Origin: a virus
DNA: 24,218 bases
IMG/VR virus record: IMGVR_UViG_3300030389_002234
Span: 1-24,218 of that record
Direction: 5' to 3' (one strand)
Part shown: one piece after another, positions 13,138 to 20,393 of the stretch
Position numbering within the stretch: position 1 is the stretch's first letter
Layout: every line of letters begins with the position of its first letter
Position numbers and translations under genes: made by a program
Notes under the pieces: generated by a model
Database searches by the model: none
The model's input: the letters and a program-made list of their open reading frames with translations, nothing else
Told to the model about the DNA's origin: nothing

Positions 13138-13365
13138 ATGAAAATTGATAGAAAAGCATTTATAGAGTCAGTCACCGATACAACGCTTGGTGCAGTATTT
13201 AACTTTCCAATATCATGGGCCACCCTCGCTCTTTTGCTCATGTTCACTACTGACGCACTTTTTATTTCTGTAGTCCAGCTCACAGTCCTCACCGTCGCTG
13301 CTATTATTAGACGTTACTGCACCAGAATTTATTTTGATGAGATGAATAAGAAGAATGAAGTATAG
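13138..13365 (+). CDS. Small two-helix membrane protein (DUF7220-like)
   Basis: A 75-residue protein. The N-terminus (MKIDRKAFIESVTDTTLGAV) is followed by a hydrophobic stretch (~25-41), a short loop and a second hydrophobic segment (~43-57), ending in a basic tail RRYCTRIYFDEMNKK. The ESvtdttlG...AAiiRrY..RiyF pattern is like small phage membrane proteins annotated as DUF7220 in many tailed phages; this is recollection. No clear ribosome site is visible. It overlaps the large terminase start by 11 bases. Function is unknown: inner-membrane targeting or superinfection effects are only guesses. Confidence 0.72.
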   Translation: MKIDRKAFIESVTDTTLGAVFNFPISWATLALLLMFTTDALFISVVQLTVLTVAAIIRRYCTRIYFDEMNKKNEV

Positions 13366-14887
13366 TCCGCAACAAGAACAAGAGCTGATGACCGAATTAT
13401 GGTCACCAATGGTCAAAGATAATCCGTATAACTTTGTTAAATATTGTTTCCCTTGGGGACAAAAGGACACCCCCCTCGAAGATTTTGACGGACCAAGGCA
13501 ATGGCAAGAAAAAATTTTGCGAGAGATAACAACGCATATCCAACGTAACGAAAGAGTCGATATGCCAGAGATGTTTAGGCTCGCCGTCGCCTCTGGTCGT
13601 GGTATAGGTAAATCTGCTCTCGTCGCCTGGCTAATTATCTGGATGCTCTCCACGCGCTTGGGGTCGACGATTATTGTTACCGCTAACACCGAACAACAAT
13701 TACGCTCAAGAACTTGGGCCGAGTTAGGTAAATGGCTAACACTCGCCATAAACTCGCATTGGTTTACTAAAACCGCTACTGCAATTAAGCCTGCGGCTTG
13801 GTTTGAAGAAGCATTGATTAGAGATCTTAAAATCGACACAGGTTATTACTACGCGCAAGCGCAACTGTGGAGCGAGGAAAATCCTGACGCTTTCGCAGGG
13901 ATTCACTCTAATTACGGCGTTTGCCTGATTATGGATGAGGCATCTGGTATACCTGCGCCGATTTACTCAGTCTCGGAAGGTTTCTTCTCAGAACCAACTA
14001 CCGATAGATATTGGTTTTGTTTTTCTAACCCAAGACGGAACACAGGTCCGTTTTACGACTGTTTTCACAGCAATCGCTCTTTTTGGAAGAACGAACAAAT
14101 TGACTCGCGCACCGTCGAAGGCACGGATAAAGAATTATTTCAGCGCATGCTCGAACAATACGGCGAAGATTCAACCGTAGCGCGAGTAGAAGTGATGGGC
14201 GAGTTCCCACGCGCCGACGACGATACCGTTATTCCTATGGAGTTAGTCCGCGCCGCGATAGACCGAGACGTAGCGCTGACGGCGAGTGAGCCAATTTTAT
14301 GGGGTTTAGACGTAGCTCGCTTTGGCGGCGACTCTAGCGCGCTCTGTGTACGCCAGGGTAATACTGTCTTTGAGATAACTAACTTCCAATCTATGGATCT
14401 CATGCAACTCTGCGGAGTTGTGAAAAATAAATTTGACGATTGTACGGCGATGGAAAGGCCGCAAGAAATATTGGTTGATGTGATTGGTTTAGGAGCTGGA
14501 GTTGTCGATAGGTTAGCCGAACAGAATTTACCTGTGCGCGGTGTCAACGTAGCCGAAGCGCCAGCGACGAAAAAGAATTATTTAAACTTACGAGCCGAGT
14601 TATGGTTCAAGGTAAAAGATTGGTTGGCGCAGCGTGATTGCAGACTTCCTAACGATGATGAGCTTGTTTCTGAATTAGCTGCGCCGTCTTACAAATATAC
14701 GTCAACAGGCAAAATAAAAATAGAGTCAAAAGAAGAAATGAAAAAAAGAGGCATCAAATCACCCGACAAAGCTGACGCACTCGCGCTGACGATGGCAAGT
14801 AGCGCCGCAAGTTTTGGTGGCGGTGAGAGCTTTATGGGGTATAATTTTCGCAAGCCTGTTAAATCGAGAATAATACGAGTTGGCTAA
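13355..14887 (+). CDS. terL: Terminase large subunit
   Basis: A 510-residue packaging motor and nuclease. The ATPase half has Walker A ASGRGIGKS (79-87) and Walker B LIMDE (191-195, with D194 and E195), then the coupling-like segment CFSNPRRNTG. The nuclease half is RNase H-like, with D319 in LWGLDVARFGGDSSAL, D375 in LVDVIGLGAGV and D471/D474 in SPDKADALALTM. It cuts concatemers and drives DNA into the prohead through the portal encoded next. Length and order are typical. It overlaps the genes on both sides. Codon use is richer in GCG, CGC, CTC and GTC than in the preceding or following AT-rich genes, which may reflect mosaic origin. Confidence 0.95.
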   Translation: MKYSPQQEQELMTELWSPMVKDNPYNFVKYCFPWGQKDTPLEDFDGPRQWQEKILREITTHIQRNERVDMPEMFRLAVASGRGIGKSALVAWLIIWMLSTRLGSTIIVTANTEQQLRSRTWAELGKWLTLAINSHWFTKTATAIKPAAWFEEALIRDLKIDTGYYYAQAQLWSEENPDAFAGIHSNYGVCLIMDEASGIPAPIYSVSEGFFSEPTTDRYWFCFSNPRRNTGPFYDCFHSNRSFWKNEQIDSRTVEGTDKELFQRMLEQYGEDSTVARVEVMGEFPRADDDTVIPMELVRAAIDRDVALTASEPILWGLDVARFGGDSSALCVRQGNTVFEITNFQSMDLMQLCGVVKNKFDDCTAMERPQEILVDVIGLGAGVVDRLAEQNLPVRGVNVAEAPATKKNYLNLRAELWFKVKDWLAQRDCRLPNDDELVSELAAPSYKYTSTGKIKIESKEEMKKRGIKSPDKADALALTMASSAASFGGGESFMGYNFRKPVKSRIIRVG

Positions 14888-14888
14888 T

Positions 14889-17009
14889 ATGGCAGAAGAA
14901 AAGAAAACAGAAGAAGAAGTAGCAGAAGCATCTATGATGCTCGACCTATCGGCACAACTAAAAGCCGAGATGGATGACGCGAAAGATTACAACAATCAAG
15001 TTGGTCAAGAACGCGCCGAATCAACAGAATATTATTTAGGTAACGAGCCAGAACCAACTAGCTCATTGCAATCTTACTACGTCTCAACCGACGTTAGAGA
15101 TACGGTATTGTTTATGTTGCCGTCTATCATGCGTACTTTCTTTGGGACAAAAAAGATTGTTGAATTTGTGCCTAAAGGGCCAGAAGATATTCCGATTGCG
15201 GAACAACAAACCGATTATATTAATTACATAGTCCAAGAAAAAAACTCAGGCTTTCAAGTTTTATACGATGCGTTTAAAGACGCTTTGATCAGAAAGACAG
15301 GTTTTGTGAAAGCGTATTGGGATGACAGTCTTTCAACCACAACGCATGAATACACTAATATTTCACCGCCTGCTTACCAAGCATTAGTGATGGATAAAGA
15401 CGTTGAAATATTGTCTGAAACAGCAACCGAAGAAACAATAACAACTCTCGACCCTGTGTCTGGCCAAGAAGTAACACAAGTTATACCTGTGTCTTACGAT
15501 TTAACAATCAGGCGCGTCAAAGCTAAAAACCAAGTTGTTTTAGAGTCTGTGCCGCCAGAAGAAGTCTTAATAGCTAGACACGCTAGGTCTATGAAAGATT
15601 CTTCTTACGTTGCTCACCGCATGATTAAGACGGTAAGCGAGTTGGTTGCTATGGGTTACAGCAAAGAAGAAATAGAACAATACGGCGGTGAAGGTTCTTT
15701 ACTAGATCCGTTAGCTTTTGACGAGCAACAAGCCAGAAACCCACACGACAACATGGCTTTTCCAGACCAAGGCGCTAGTAAAAATGTTTTATACATAGAG
15801 CATTTTATTTACTACGACATGGACGATGACGGTATCGACGAATTATTAAGAGTATGTACGTTAGGCGACGCTCTCCACATTATTAACGTAGAGCCTTGCG
15901 ATGAAGTGCCGATTGTTATGTTTTGTCCTGACCCTGAACCACACACAGCAATCGGCTCATGTCCTGCGGATTACGTCAAACCAATCCAAGCAGCTAAATC
16001 ACAAATTGTTAGAGATACGTTAGATTCTCTTGGTCATTCAATCTTTCCAAGAATGGGTATTGTTGAAGGTCAAGTCAACGTTGACGATGTTTTAAACACC
16101 GACATAGGGCAACCGATTAGAATGAGAGCGCCAGGTATGGTGCAACAACTGACAACACCGTTTGTTGGTAGAGAGGCTTTCCCTGTGCTTGGTTACTTAG
16201 ACGAAGCTAAAGAAAACAGAACAGGCGTTTCCAAAGCAAGTGCAGGTTTAAATGCCGACGCATTGCAAAGCTCAACAAAAACTGCGGTTGCCGCTACCAT
16301 GTCTGGAGCGCAAGGCAGAGTTGAAATTATTTGCCGACACTTTGCTGAGAACGGTTTAAAAACTTTATACGGTTTAATTAATAACTTGGTTATCAAACAC
16401 CAAGACGCACAAGATGTGTTTAGACTTAACAATCAATTTATTCCTGTTGACCCAAGATATTGGGATAGCGACAAAGATATAGTTGTCAACGTTGGTATAT
16501 CTAAAACTAGCGATGATGAAAAGATGGCAGCGCTCACCGCGTTTGCTGGTAAACAAGAACAAATATTGCAACAACTAGGACCAAACAATCCTTTGGTAAG
16601 TTTGCAACAATACGCTAACACGCTGTCTAAACTTATCGAAATGGCAGGTTTCAAAGACGTTACTAGCTTTATCAATACGCAAGTACCGCCAATGCAACCG
16701 CAACCGCCTAAACCAGATCCTACTGAACTGCTCGCGCAAGCTGAAGCTCAGAAAGCACAAGTACAAGCGCAGAAAGCAGTCATCGATGCAGAGACCGATA
16801 GGATGAAAATTATCATGGATGACGACAGACAACGTGACATAGAAGAAGCACAAATACGCCTAAAAGCACTCGAATTGCAGGGTAAGTACGGCACACAGGT
16901 TAACATTGCTGAAATCAATGCTATTATGGAAAGAGACCGCGAAATGATTAGAGAAGCGGCCAAAATTCAAGCACAAGGATTATTTAGCAATGAGTCACCA
17001 ACCAGATAA
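14889..17009 (+). CDS. Portal protein
   Basis: A 706-residue protein starting at ATG one base after the large terminase stop; an in-frame TTG nine bases earlier is less likely. Portal-like parts are YYLGNEPEPTSSLQSYYVST, the conserved-looking MLPSIMRTFFGTK, an acidic mid-region (YYDMDDDGIDELLRVCTLGD) and a long helical C-terminus rich in AQAEAQKAQVQAQKAV, typical of the barrel/crown of long portals in short-tailed phages. It forms the dodecameric ring through which DNA enters and leaves. Gene order (terS, terL, portal) and size support the call; the subfamily is not certain. Confidence 0.88.
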   Translation: MAEEKKTEEEVAEASMMLDLSAQLKAEMDDAKDYNNQVGQERAESTEYYLGNEPEPTSSLQSYYVSTDVRDTVLFMLPSIMRTFFGTKKIVEFVPKGPEDIPIAEQQTDYINYIVQEKNSGFQVLYDAFKDALIRKTGFVKAYWDDSLSTTTHEYTNISPPAYQALVMDKDVEILSETATEETITTLDPVSGQEVTQVIPVSYDLTIRRVKAKNQVVLESVPPEEVLIARHARSMKDSSYVAHRMIKTVSELVAMGYSKEEIEQYGGEGSLLDPLAFDEQQARNPHDNMAFPDQGASKNVLYIEHFIYYDMDDDGIDELLRVCTLGDALHIINVEPCDEVPIVMFCPDPEPHTAIGSCPADYVKPIQAAKSQIVRDTLDSLGHSIFPRMGIVEGQVNVDDVLNTDIGQPIRMRAPGMVQQLTTPFVGREAFPVLGYLDEAKENRTGVSKASAGLNADALQSSTKTAVAATMSGAQGRVEIICRHFAENGLKTLYGLINNLVIKHQDAQDVFRLNNQFIPVDPRYWDSDKDIVVNVGISKTSDDEKMAALTAFAGKQEQILQQLGPNNPLVSLQQYANTLSKLIEMAGFKDVTSFINTQVPPMQPQPPKPDPTELLAQAEAQKAQVQAQKAVIDAETDRMKIIMDDDRQRDIEEAQIRLKALELQGKYGTQVNIAEINAIMERDREMIREAAKIQAQGLFSNESPTR

Positions 17010-17172
17010 GTATTACGATTTAGAAGTTTTAGCAGGCGATACTATTTATAGCGCTTACGAACTTAAAGCAAAATCATTTGACCAAGCACTAAAGATTATG
17101 CAAGTCTTATGCGACGAGACTATTTCCAAAGATTCCGAAGTAATTTATTATAGAGAACAAACAATACACTAA
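16990..17172 (+). CDS. Small hypothetical protein
   Basis: A 60-residue protein starting within the portal gene (20-base overlap). Pattern: YYDLEVLAGDTIYSAYELKA, then SFDQALKIMQVLCDETIS, a strand-strand-helix layout. Compositionally it is neutral, unlike the basic proteins that follow. Its stop overlaps the next ATG by one base (TAATG), so it is probably the first member of a coupled chain of microgenes. No family is recognised. Confidence 0.7.
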   Translation: MSHQPDKYYDLEVLAGDTIYSAYELKAKSFDQALKIMQVLCDETISKDSEVIYYREQTIH

Positions 17173-17432
17173 TGGCAAAAGACCCTAGGTTAAAAAAGGT
17201 TGGCGTTTCTGGTTTTAACAAACCAAAACGAACACCAAACCACCCAACCAAATCGCATGTAGTGGTTGCCAAAGAAGGCAGTAAAATAAAAACGATTAGG
17301 TTTGGTCAACAAGGCAAGACAGGTGATAAAACTATGACTAAGAGAGCCAAATCATTTAAAGCTAGGCACGCTAAAAATATAGCTAAAGGTAAAATGTCTG
17401 CTGCTTATTGGGCGAACAAAGTAAAATGGTAA
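17172..17432 (+). CDS. Small basic phage protein (DUF6321-like)
   Basis: An 86-residue, strongly basic protein. The string GVSGFNKPKRTPNHPTKSHV, followed by IKTIRFGQQGKTG and KSFKARHAKNIAKGKMSAAY-WANKVKW, is one I recall from many marine and other tailed phages under a DUF6321-type annotation; function is unknown to me. The RFGQQG and RHAKNI parts are the most characteristic. It starts coupled to the previous gene and its end holds the start of the next. A DNA- or RNA-binding role is guessed from charge and late position. Confidence 0.82.
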   Translation: MAKDPRLKKVGVSGFNKPKRTPNHPTKSHVVVAKEGSKIKTIRFGQQGKTGDKTMTKRAKSFKARHAKNIAKGKMSAAYWANKVKW

Positions 17433-17617
17433 GAAAATTTAAAAAAGTAGCAAAGACTAAAAAGGGCGTACCCAAAAAGTATTTGCAGGGAGCGAAAAAC
17501 AAATCCAAAAGAGAAAGAGAAATACTCAATACTATGAAACTCTACAAGATGGGTAAACTAACTCCTGCAATGATGAATAAAATATCTAAACAAAGAGCAA
17601 AAGATGGCAGGAAGTAA
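17426..17617 (+). CDS. Small Lys-rich basic protein
   Basis: A 63-residue protein from the ATG overlapping the preceding stop (AAAATGGTAA); an earlier TTG start would extend deep into the previous gene and is rejected. The sequence KGVPKKYLQGAKNKSKRERE is followed by ILNTMKLYKMGKLTPAM. The 'GVPKKYL.G.kn...re.ei' pattern recurs in small phage proteins, by memory. Very basic throughout, with no structured enzyme motif. Part of the overlapping microgene chain after the portal. Confidence 0.78.
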   Translation: MVRKFKKVAKTKKGVPKKYLQGAKNKSKREREILNTMKLYKMGKLTPAMMNKISKQRAKDGRK

Positions 17618-17849
17618 ACAAGCAGTTATAGACAAGTATCACAAATCAAGCGGCATATCGAAAAGCACACTTGGAAAAGTTTACAAAAGAGGTTTAGGTG
17701 CTTATTATTCAAGTGGGTCAAGACCAGGCGTTTCCGCACACAGGTGGGCCGCAGGACGAGTTAGATCTTTTGCTACAGGAAAAGGTGGCGCTAGAAAAGC
17801 CGATGCAGATTTACTTAGACCAAAAAAATCAAAACGAGGTAAAAAATGA
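17604..17849 (+). CDS. Small basic protein (DUF5824-like)
   Basis: An 81-residue basic protein starting inside the previous gene (14-base overlap). The centre, KVYKRGLGAYYSSGSRPGVS followed by AHRWAAGRVRSFATGKGGAR and KADADLL, resembles the DUF5824-type pattern 'vY.rGlgA..sGhRPG.s...Wa..Rv.SF' found in phages and metagenomes, by recollection. The function is unknown. Its stop and the next start overlap as ATGA. The GxRPGxS...W..GRVxSF core suggests a defined fold rather than a disordered tail. Confidence 0.8.
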   Translation: MAGSKQAVIDKYHKSSGISKSTLGKVYKRGLGAYYSSGSRPGVSAHRWAAGRVRSFATGKGGARKADADLLRPKKSKRGKK

Positions 17850-17926
17850 AATACGGAATGAAAAAAACTAAAGCTAAAAAACCAGCTATGAAAAAGAAAA
17901 AAGGAATGAAAAAATACGGAAAGTAA
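17846..17926 (+). CDS. 26-residue Lys-rich microprotein
   Basis: Starts at ATG within an ATGA overlap with the previous stop and reads MKYGMKKTKAKKPAMKKKKG then MKKYGK. The N- and C-termini mirror each other (KYGMKK... MKKYGK). Half the residues are lysine. It may condense nucleic acid or only couple translation to the next gene. With no separate ribosome site, it depends on reading from the upstream gene. Confidence 0.55.
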   Translation: MKYGMKKTKAKKPAMKKKKGMKKYGK

Positions 17927-17927
17927 T

Positions 17928-18044
17928 ATGCCTTTTAAAAAATACTCACCAAAACAAAAAAAGTTAGCCAGAGTTGCAAAACCTAGAAACAAAATAACTG
18001 GTGCTGACTTCAAAAAACTTAGAGCTAAGAAAAAGAAAAAGTGA
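17928..18044 (+). CDS. 38-residue basic microprotein (ITGADFKKLR type)
   Basis: Starts one base after the previous stop and reads MPFKKYSPKQKKLARVAKPR followed by NKITGADFKKLRAKKKKK. I recall 'Q+KLA..A.PR.KITGADF..LR' as a widespread microprotein of tailed phages. It is strongly basic. The AAAGTAAT upstream is a poor ribosome site, so coupling is likely. Its TGA overlaps the next GTG start (GTGA). No function is known. Confidence 0.75.
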   Translation: MPFKKYSPKQKKLARVAKPRNKITGADFKKLRAKKKKK

Positions 18045-18184
18045 AAAAAGTTAAAGCTCCCAAAGGTTATCACTTTATGAAAAGCGGTAAAACTTATAAA
18101 CTTATGAAACACGAAGGTAAGTTTGTTCCGCACAAAGGAGCTTCTTTAGAAGCTAAGTTCGAAGTACAGAAAAAGCATAAATAA
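18041..18184 (+). CDS. 47-residue basic microprotein, GTG start
   Basis: Starts at GTG in a GTGA overlap. The product contains APKGYHFMKSGKTYKLMKHE, then GKFVPHKGASLEAKFEVQKK-HK. The pattern 'PKGyH.mK....yKLMKH.GkF.PHKGAs..a.F.vQk.H' is one I recall from marine phage genomes. Small and β-rich with a basic surface. It is the last gene in the microgene chain and is followed by a hairpin. The function is unknown. Confidence 0.75.
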   Translation: MKKVKAPKGYHFMKSGKTYKLMKHEGKFVPHKGASLEAKFEVQKKHK

Positions 18185-18186
18185 TC

Positions 18187-18205
18187 TAGCCTTCGTCAAA
18201 GGCTA
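18187..18205 (+). other. Hairpin covering the start of the next gene
   Basis: TAGCCTT (18187-18193) and AAGGCTA (18199-18205) pair perfectly around CGTCA. The last paired base is the A of the following ATG. It may slow translation start of the lysis cassette or act as a weak terminator; no T tract follows. Confidence 0.45.
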
Positions 18206-18555
18206 TGAATGAAATTGTAACTATAATCAATGAGGTTGGCTTTCCTATAGCAGCTACGCTTGGGTTAGGTTTTTTCTTATGGAAGTTGCTCAATAAAATA
18301 GTCAACGGTATGGAGCAAAAGATAGACGTAGTTGACGACAAGATAAACGAGTCATTACAAGCCGTAGAGAAAAGATTAGACTCAAAACTAGACTCTCAAA
18401 CACAAATACTAATTCAATTAATCGACAGAGTGCGCTCTGTTGATAACGAGATTATTAGACAAGACATACTTTTAAAAACTATTCTTGGTGTGCCAAACTT
18501 AATAGAAAAAGATAAAATAGCTAAAGCAAATCAAAAAGATAAGAGGAAAGACTAA
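18205..18555 (+). CDS. TM plus coiled-coil protein, lysis-cassette member
   Basis: A 116-residue protein with one hydrophobic helix near the N-terminus (~11-31, GFPIAATLGLGFFLWKLLNK) and then a coiled coil with regular D/K/L/V/I spacing (VVDDKINESLQAVEKRL...), ending in a Lys-rich tail. Such TM-plus-coiled-coil proteins are common next to phage holins and may be regulators or part of the spanin/holin complex. The start ATG is in a hairpin and lacks a normal ribosome site. Its stop overlaps the holin start by one base. The exact role is not known. Confidence 0.75.
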   Translation: MNEIVTIINEVGFPIAATLGLGFFLWKLLNKIVNGMEQKIDVVDDKINESLQAVEKRLDSKLDSQTQILIQLIDRVRSVDNEIIRQDILLKTILGVPNLIEKDKIAKANQKDKRKD

Positions 18556-18953
18556 TGCCAGATCCTATTACAAATTCAGTTGTTGGTATTGCAGGCAACG
18601 TACTCAATAAATTTGTCGCAGACAAAAATTTAAAGATGACTCTTGAGCATGAACTCAAGACCCAATTACAAACTGCTAACCTAGCGCAGATAGAAGTCAA
18701 CAAGATTGAAGCTGCCAGTAAGAGTTGGTTTGTAGCTGGGTGGCGACCATCTGTCGGCTGGGTGTGCAGTCTGGCTATGCTTTACCATTTCATTCTTGCA
18801 CCTATGATCCAATTTGCTGTAGGTATAGCAGGCATACAAGTTGAGTTACCTGAGTTTGATTTTACTCAGTTATCTACAATATTGATGGCGATGCTCGGCA
18901 TGGCAGGTTTAAGGTCTGTAGAAAAAATACAAAAAGTAACAAAGGGAAACTAA
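18555..18953 (+). CDS. Holin of 3TM (GTA-holin-like) type
   Basis: A 132-residue protein. The central signature KSWFVAGWRPSVGWVCSLAM then LYHFILAPMI matches the phage/GTA 3TM holin family (the 'F...WRP..gw.c....' motif). Hydrophobic helices are at ~64-90 and ~108-120. The N-terminus is helical and charged. Holins collect in the inner membrane and release the endolysin at a set time. It is directly followed, with one-base overlaps, by the M15 peptidase. The start has the ribosome-like AGAGGAAAG upstream. Confidence in the family is good. Confidence 0.85.
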   Translation: MPDPITNSVVGIAGNVLNKFVADKNLKMTLEHELKTQLQTANLAQIEVNKIEAASKSWFVAGWRPSVGWVCSLAMLYHFILAPMIQFAVGIAGIQVELPEFDFTQLSTILMAMLGMAGLRSVEKIQKVTKGN

Positions 18954-19324
18954 TGTCTTGGGAAAATTTTCACCTTGACGAATTTGCTTGTCGACATTGC
19001 GGTAAAAATTTAATAAGTCATAACTTGGTAGATAGATTACAAAGTTTACGAACAGAGTTAGCGTTTCCGTTTGTTATAACTTCTGGTTACAGATGCCCAG
19101 AACATCCAAACGAAATAAATAAAAGTAAAGTTGGCACACATGCAATGGGTCTAGCAGTAGATATTTTGTCTTATGGAGAACAAGCGTATAAAATTATTAC
19201 AACAGCGCCTAAGCACGGATTTACAGGTATAGGCGTAAACCAAAAAGGTCAAGGAAGATTTATACATTTAGACATTGCAGATGAAACACACGGCAAACAA
19301 AGACCAACCGTATGGAGTTACTAA
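18953..19324 (+). CDS. M15-family peptidase, probable endolysin
   Basis: A 123-residue peptidase. TSGYRCPEHP (43-52) is followed by the zinc motif GTHAMGLAVDI with H63 and D70, and then RFIHLDI with H105, the third ligand. This is the M15_3 pattern of D,D- or L,D-carboxypeptidase/endopeptidase enzymes that cut peptidoglycan peptides. CRHCG at 13-17 is an extra pair of Cys often seen in this family. No signal peptide is present, so export depends on the holin. Its single-domain length is typical. It overlaps both neighbours by one base. Confidence 0.92.
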   Translation: MSWENFHLDEFACRHCGKNLISHNLVDRLQSLRTELAFPFVITSGYRCPEHPNEINKSKVGTHAMGLAVDILSYGEQAYKIITTAPKHGFTGIGVNQKGQGRFIHLDIADETHGKQRPTVWSY

Positions 19325-19563
19325 TGGAAGCTGATCCTATGTTTTTCTGGAACGTCTTGATTACTTTGATTTTTGCACCTCTTCTATATAATATTAGAGC
19401 TAATACAAGCGAAATTAAAAGGATAGATATTCTTTTAAACAAAACTAGAGAAGAGATACCGACAAAATATGTCACAAAAGATGAAATGAAAGAAGATTTT
19501 GAAAGACTGCTGGATCGTTTTGATCGCTTAGAAGAAAAATTAGATAAAATATTACAAACATGA
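19324..19563 (+). CDS. Small TM/coiled-coil protein, spanin-like
   Basis: A 79-residue protein starting at ATG with GGAG six bases upstream; an ATG 12 bases earlier would destroy that spacing and is less likely. A hydrophobic helix (residues ~6-24, MFFWNVLITLIFAPLLYNI) is followed by a coiled coil (EDFERLLDRFDRLEEKLDKI). Placed immediately after holin and peptidase, it resembles an inner-membrane spanin or related accessory lysis protein. No lipoprotein partner is seen, so this is not certain. It overlaps the next gene (ATGA). Confidence 0.72.
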   Translation: MEADPMFFWNVLITLIFAPLLYNIRANTSEIKRIDILLNKTREEIPTKYVTKDEMKEDFERLLDRFDRLEEKLDKILQT

Positions 19564-20078
19564 GTTTAGGAAAAATAGCAGACGACATATTAGGTATAGA
19601 CCCTAGCGGAGAAGGAATATTTGGTAGCTTCAGAGATAACCCAGAGCTAGGAGCGTTAGCCTCTATTGGTTTATCTTTTGTGCCTGGTGCTGGACCAGTA
19701 TTAGCAAACACAATTCCTCAAGCATTAACAGCTATGGCAGCACCAAAAGCGCCAGCAGGAATGTTGTCAGGACCAGCTCCTTCTATGGGCGGTTTGTTAG
19801 GCGGTTCAATAGACACCTCTGCTTTTGATTATGCAAAAAGCATTGCAGGCGGCATGCCTTTTAGTCAAGTAGTACAACCTGGCATGTCATTTTCACCGAC
19901 ACAACCTATGGGTCAACAACTAACACCGCAAGCACCTCTACCTGCACCAATGCCAATGATTCCTATGAGGCCAGCTCCAGAGATTACCCCTTTACCTACA
20001 ACCTCTCCAAAACCTTCTATACCAATAGAAGATATAGAAAGAATTAGAGCTTTGTTAGGTCCTGGGGAAATTGCATAA
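19560..20078 (+). CDS. Pro/Met-rich hypothetical protein
   Basis: A 172-residue protein starting in an ATGA overlap. The N-terminal part (1-60) has SLGKIADDILGIDPSGEG, then a Gly/Ala-rich hydrophobic stretch GALASIGLSFVPGAGPVLAN. The middle (~75-145) is low-complexity, Pro/Met/Ala/Gln-rich. The C-terminal ~20 residues (EDIERIRALLGPGE) are helical. This looks like a disordered, virion- or membrane-associated protein; a small hydrophobic segment could contact the membrane. Nothing is recognised. Confidence 0.65.
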   Translation: MSLGKIADDILGIDPSGEGIFGSFRDNPELGALASIGLSFVPGAGPVLANTIPQALTAMAAPKAPAGMLSGPAPSMGGLLGGSIDTSAFDYAKSIAGGMPFSQVVQPGMSFSPTQPMGQQLTPQAPLPAPMPMIPMRPAPEITPLPTTSPKPSIPIEDIERIRALLGPGEIA

Positions 20079-20081
20079 TTT

Positions 20082-20339
20082 ATGTCAGAAAAACAAAGAG
20101 CAATCCTAGACGGATTGGAAGCGGAGAAAATACTAGAGAGCGAGGTTTTTAAAAAAGCTCTTGAATCTCTTAAAGCTGAATATATTGCTTATTGGTTAAG
20201 CAGTAGAGATATTGATGACGTTAAAACAAGAGAAGATTTACACAGATCTATATTGTTATTGCCAGAAATAGAAAGGCATTTACGCATCATTGTTGAAAAA
20301 GGCAAAATCACAAAACATCAGGTTAATAAACTTAAATAA
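20082..20339 (+). CDS. Small helical hypothetical protein
   Basis: An 85-residue protein starting three bases after the previous stop with no strong ribosome site. It is all-helical: AILDGLEAEKILESEVFKKA, then LESLKAEYIAYWLSSRD, then EDLHRSILLLPEIERHLRII. I recall this type of ~90-residue helical protein just ahead of the scaffold or capsid in many tailed phages, without known role. It is followed by 54 noncoding bases with an imperfect GGTTTAA/TTAAAACC repeat and TAAAAT 17 bases after TTACAC, a weak promoter candidate for the capsid genes. Confidence 0.7.
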   Translation: MSEKQRAILDGLEAEKILESEVFKKALESLKAEYIAYWLSSRDIDDVKTREDLHRSILLLPEIERHLRIIVEKGKITKHQVNKLK

Positions 20340-20393
20340 CTTACACATTTCTACTTTTTGGTTTAAAATTGCTTAAAACCACAGGAGTTTTAT

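Noticed and set aside
13213-13839. 208-codon reverse-strand open frame opposite terL
   Set aside because: It is antisense to the well-supported terL reading frame, has no ribosome site and an unlikely residue mix; the richer GC of terL makes such shadows common.
17705-18133. 142-codon reverse-strand open frame, very Phe-rich
   Set aside because: It is the mirror of Lys-rich (AAA/AAG) codons of the basic microproteins and has no ribosome site; composition is artificial.
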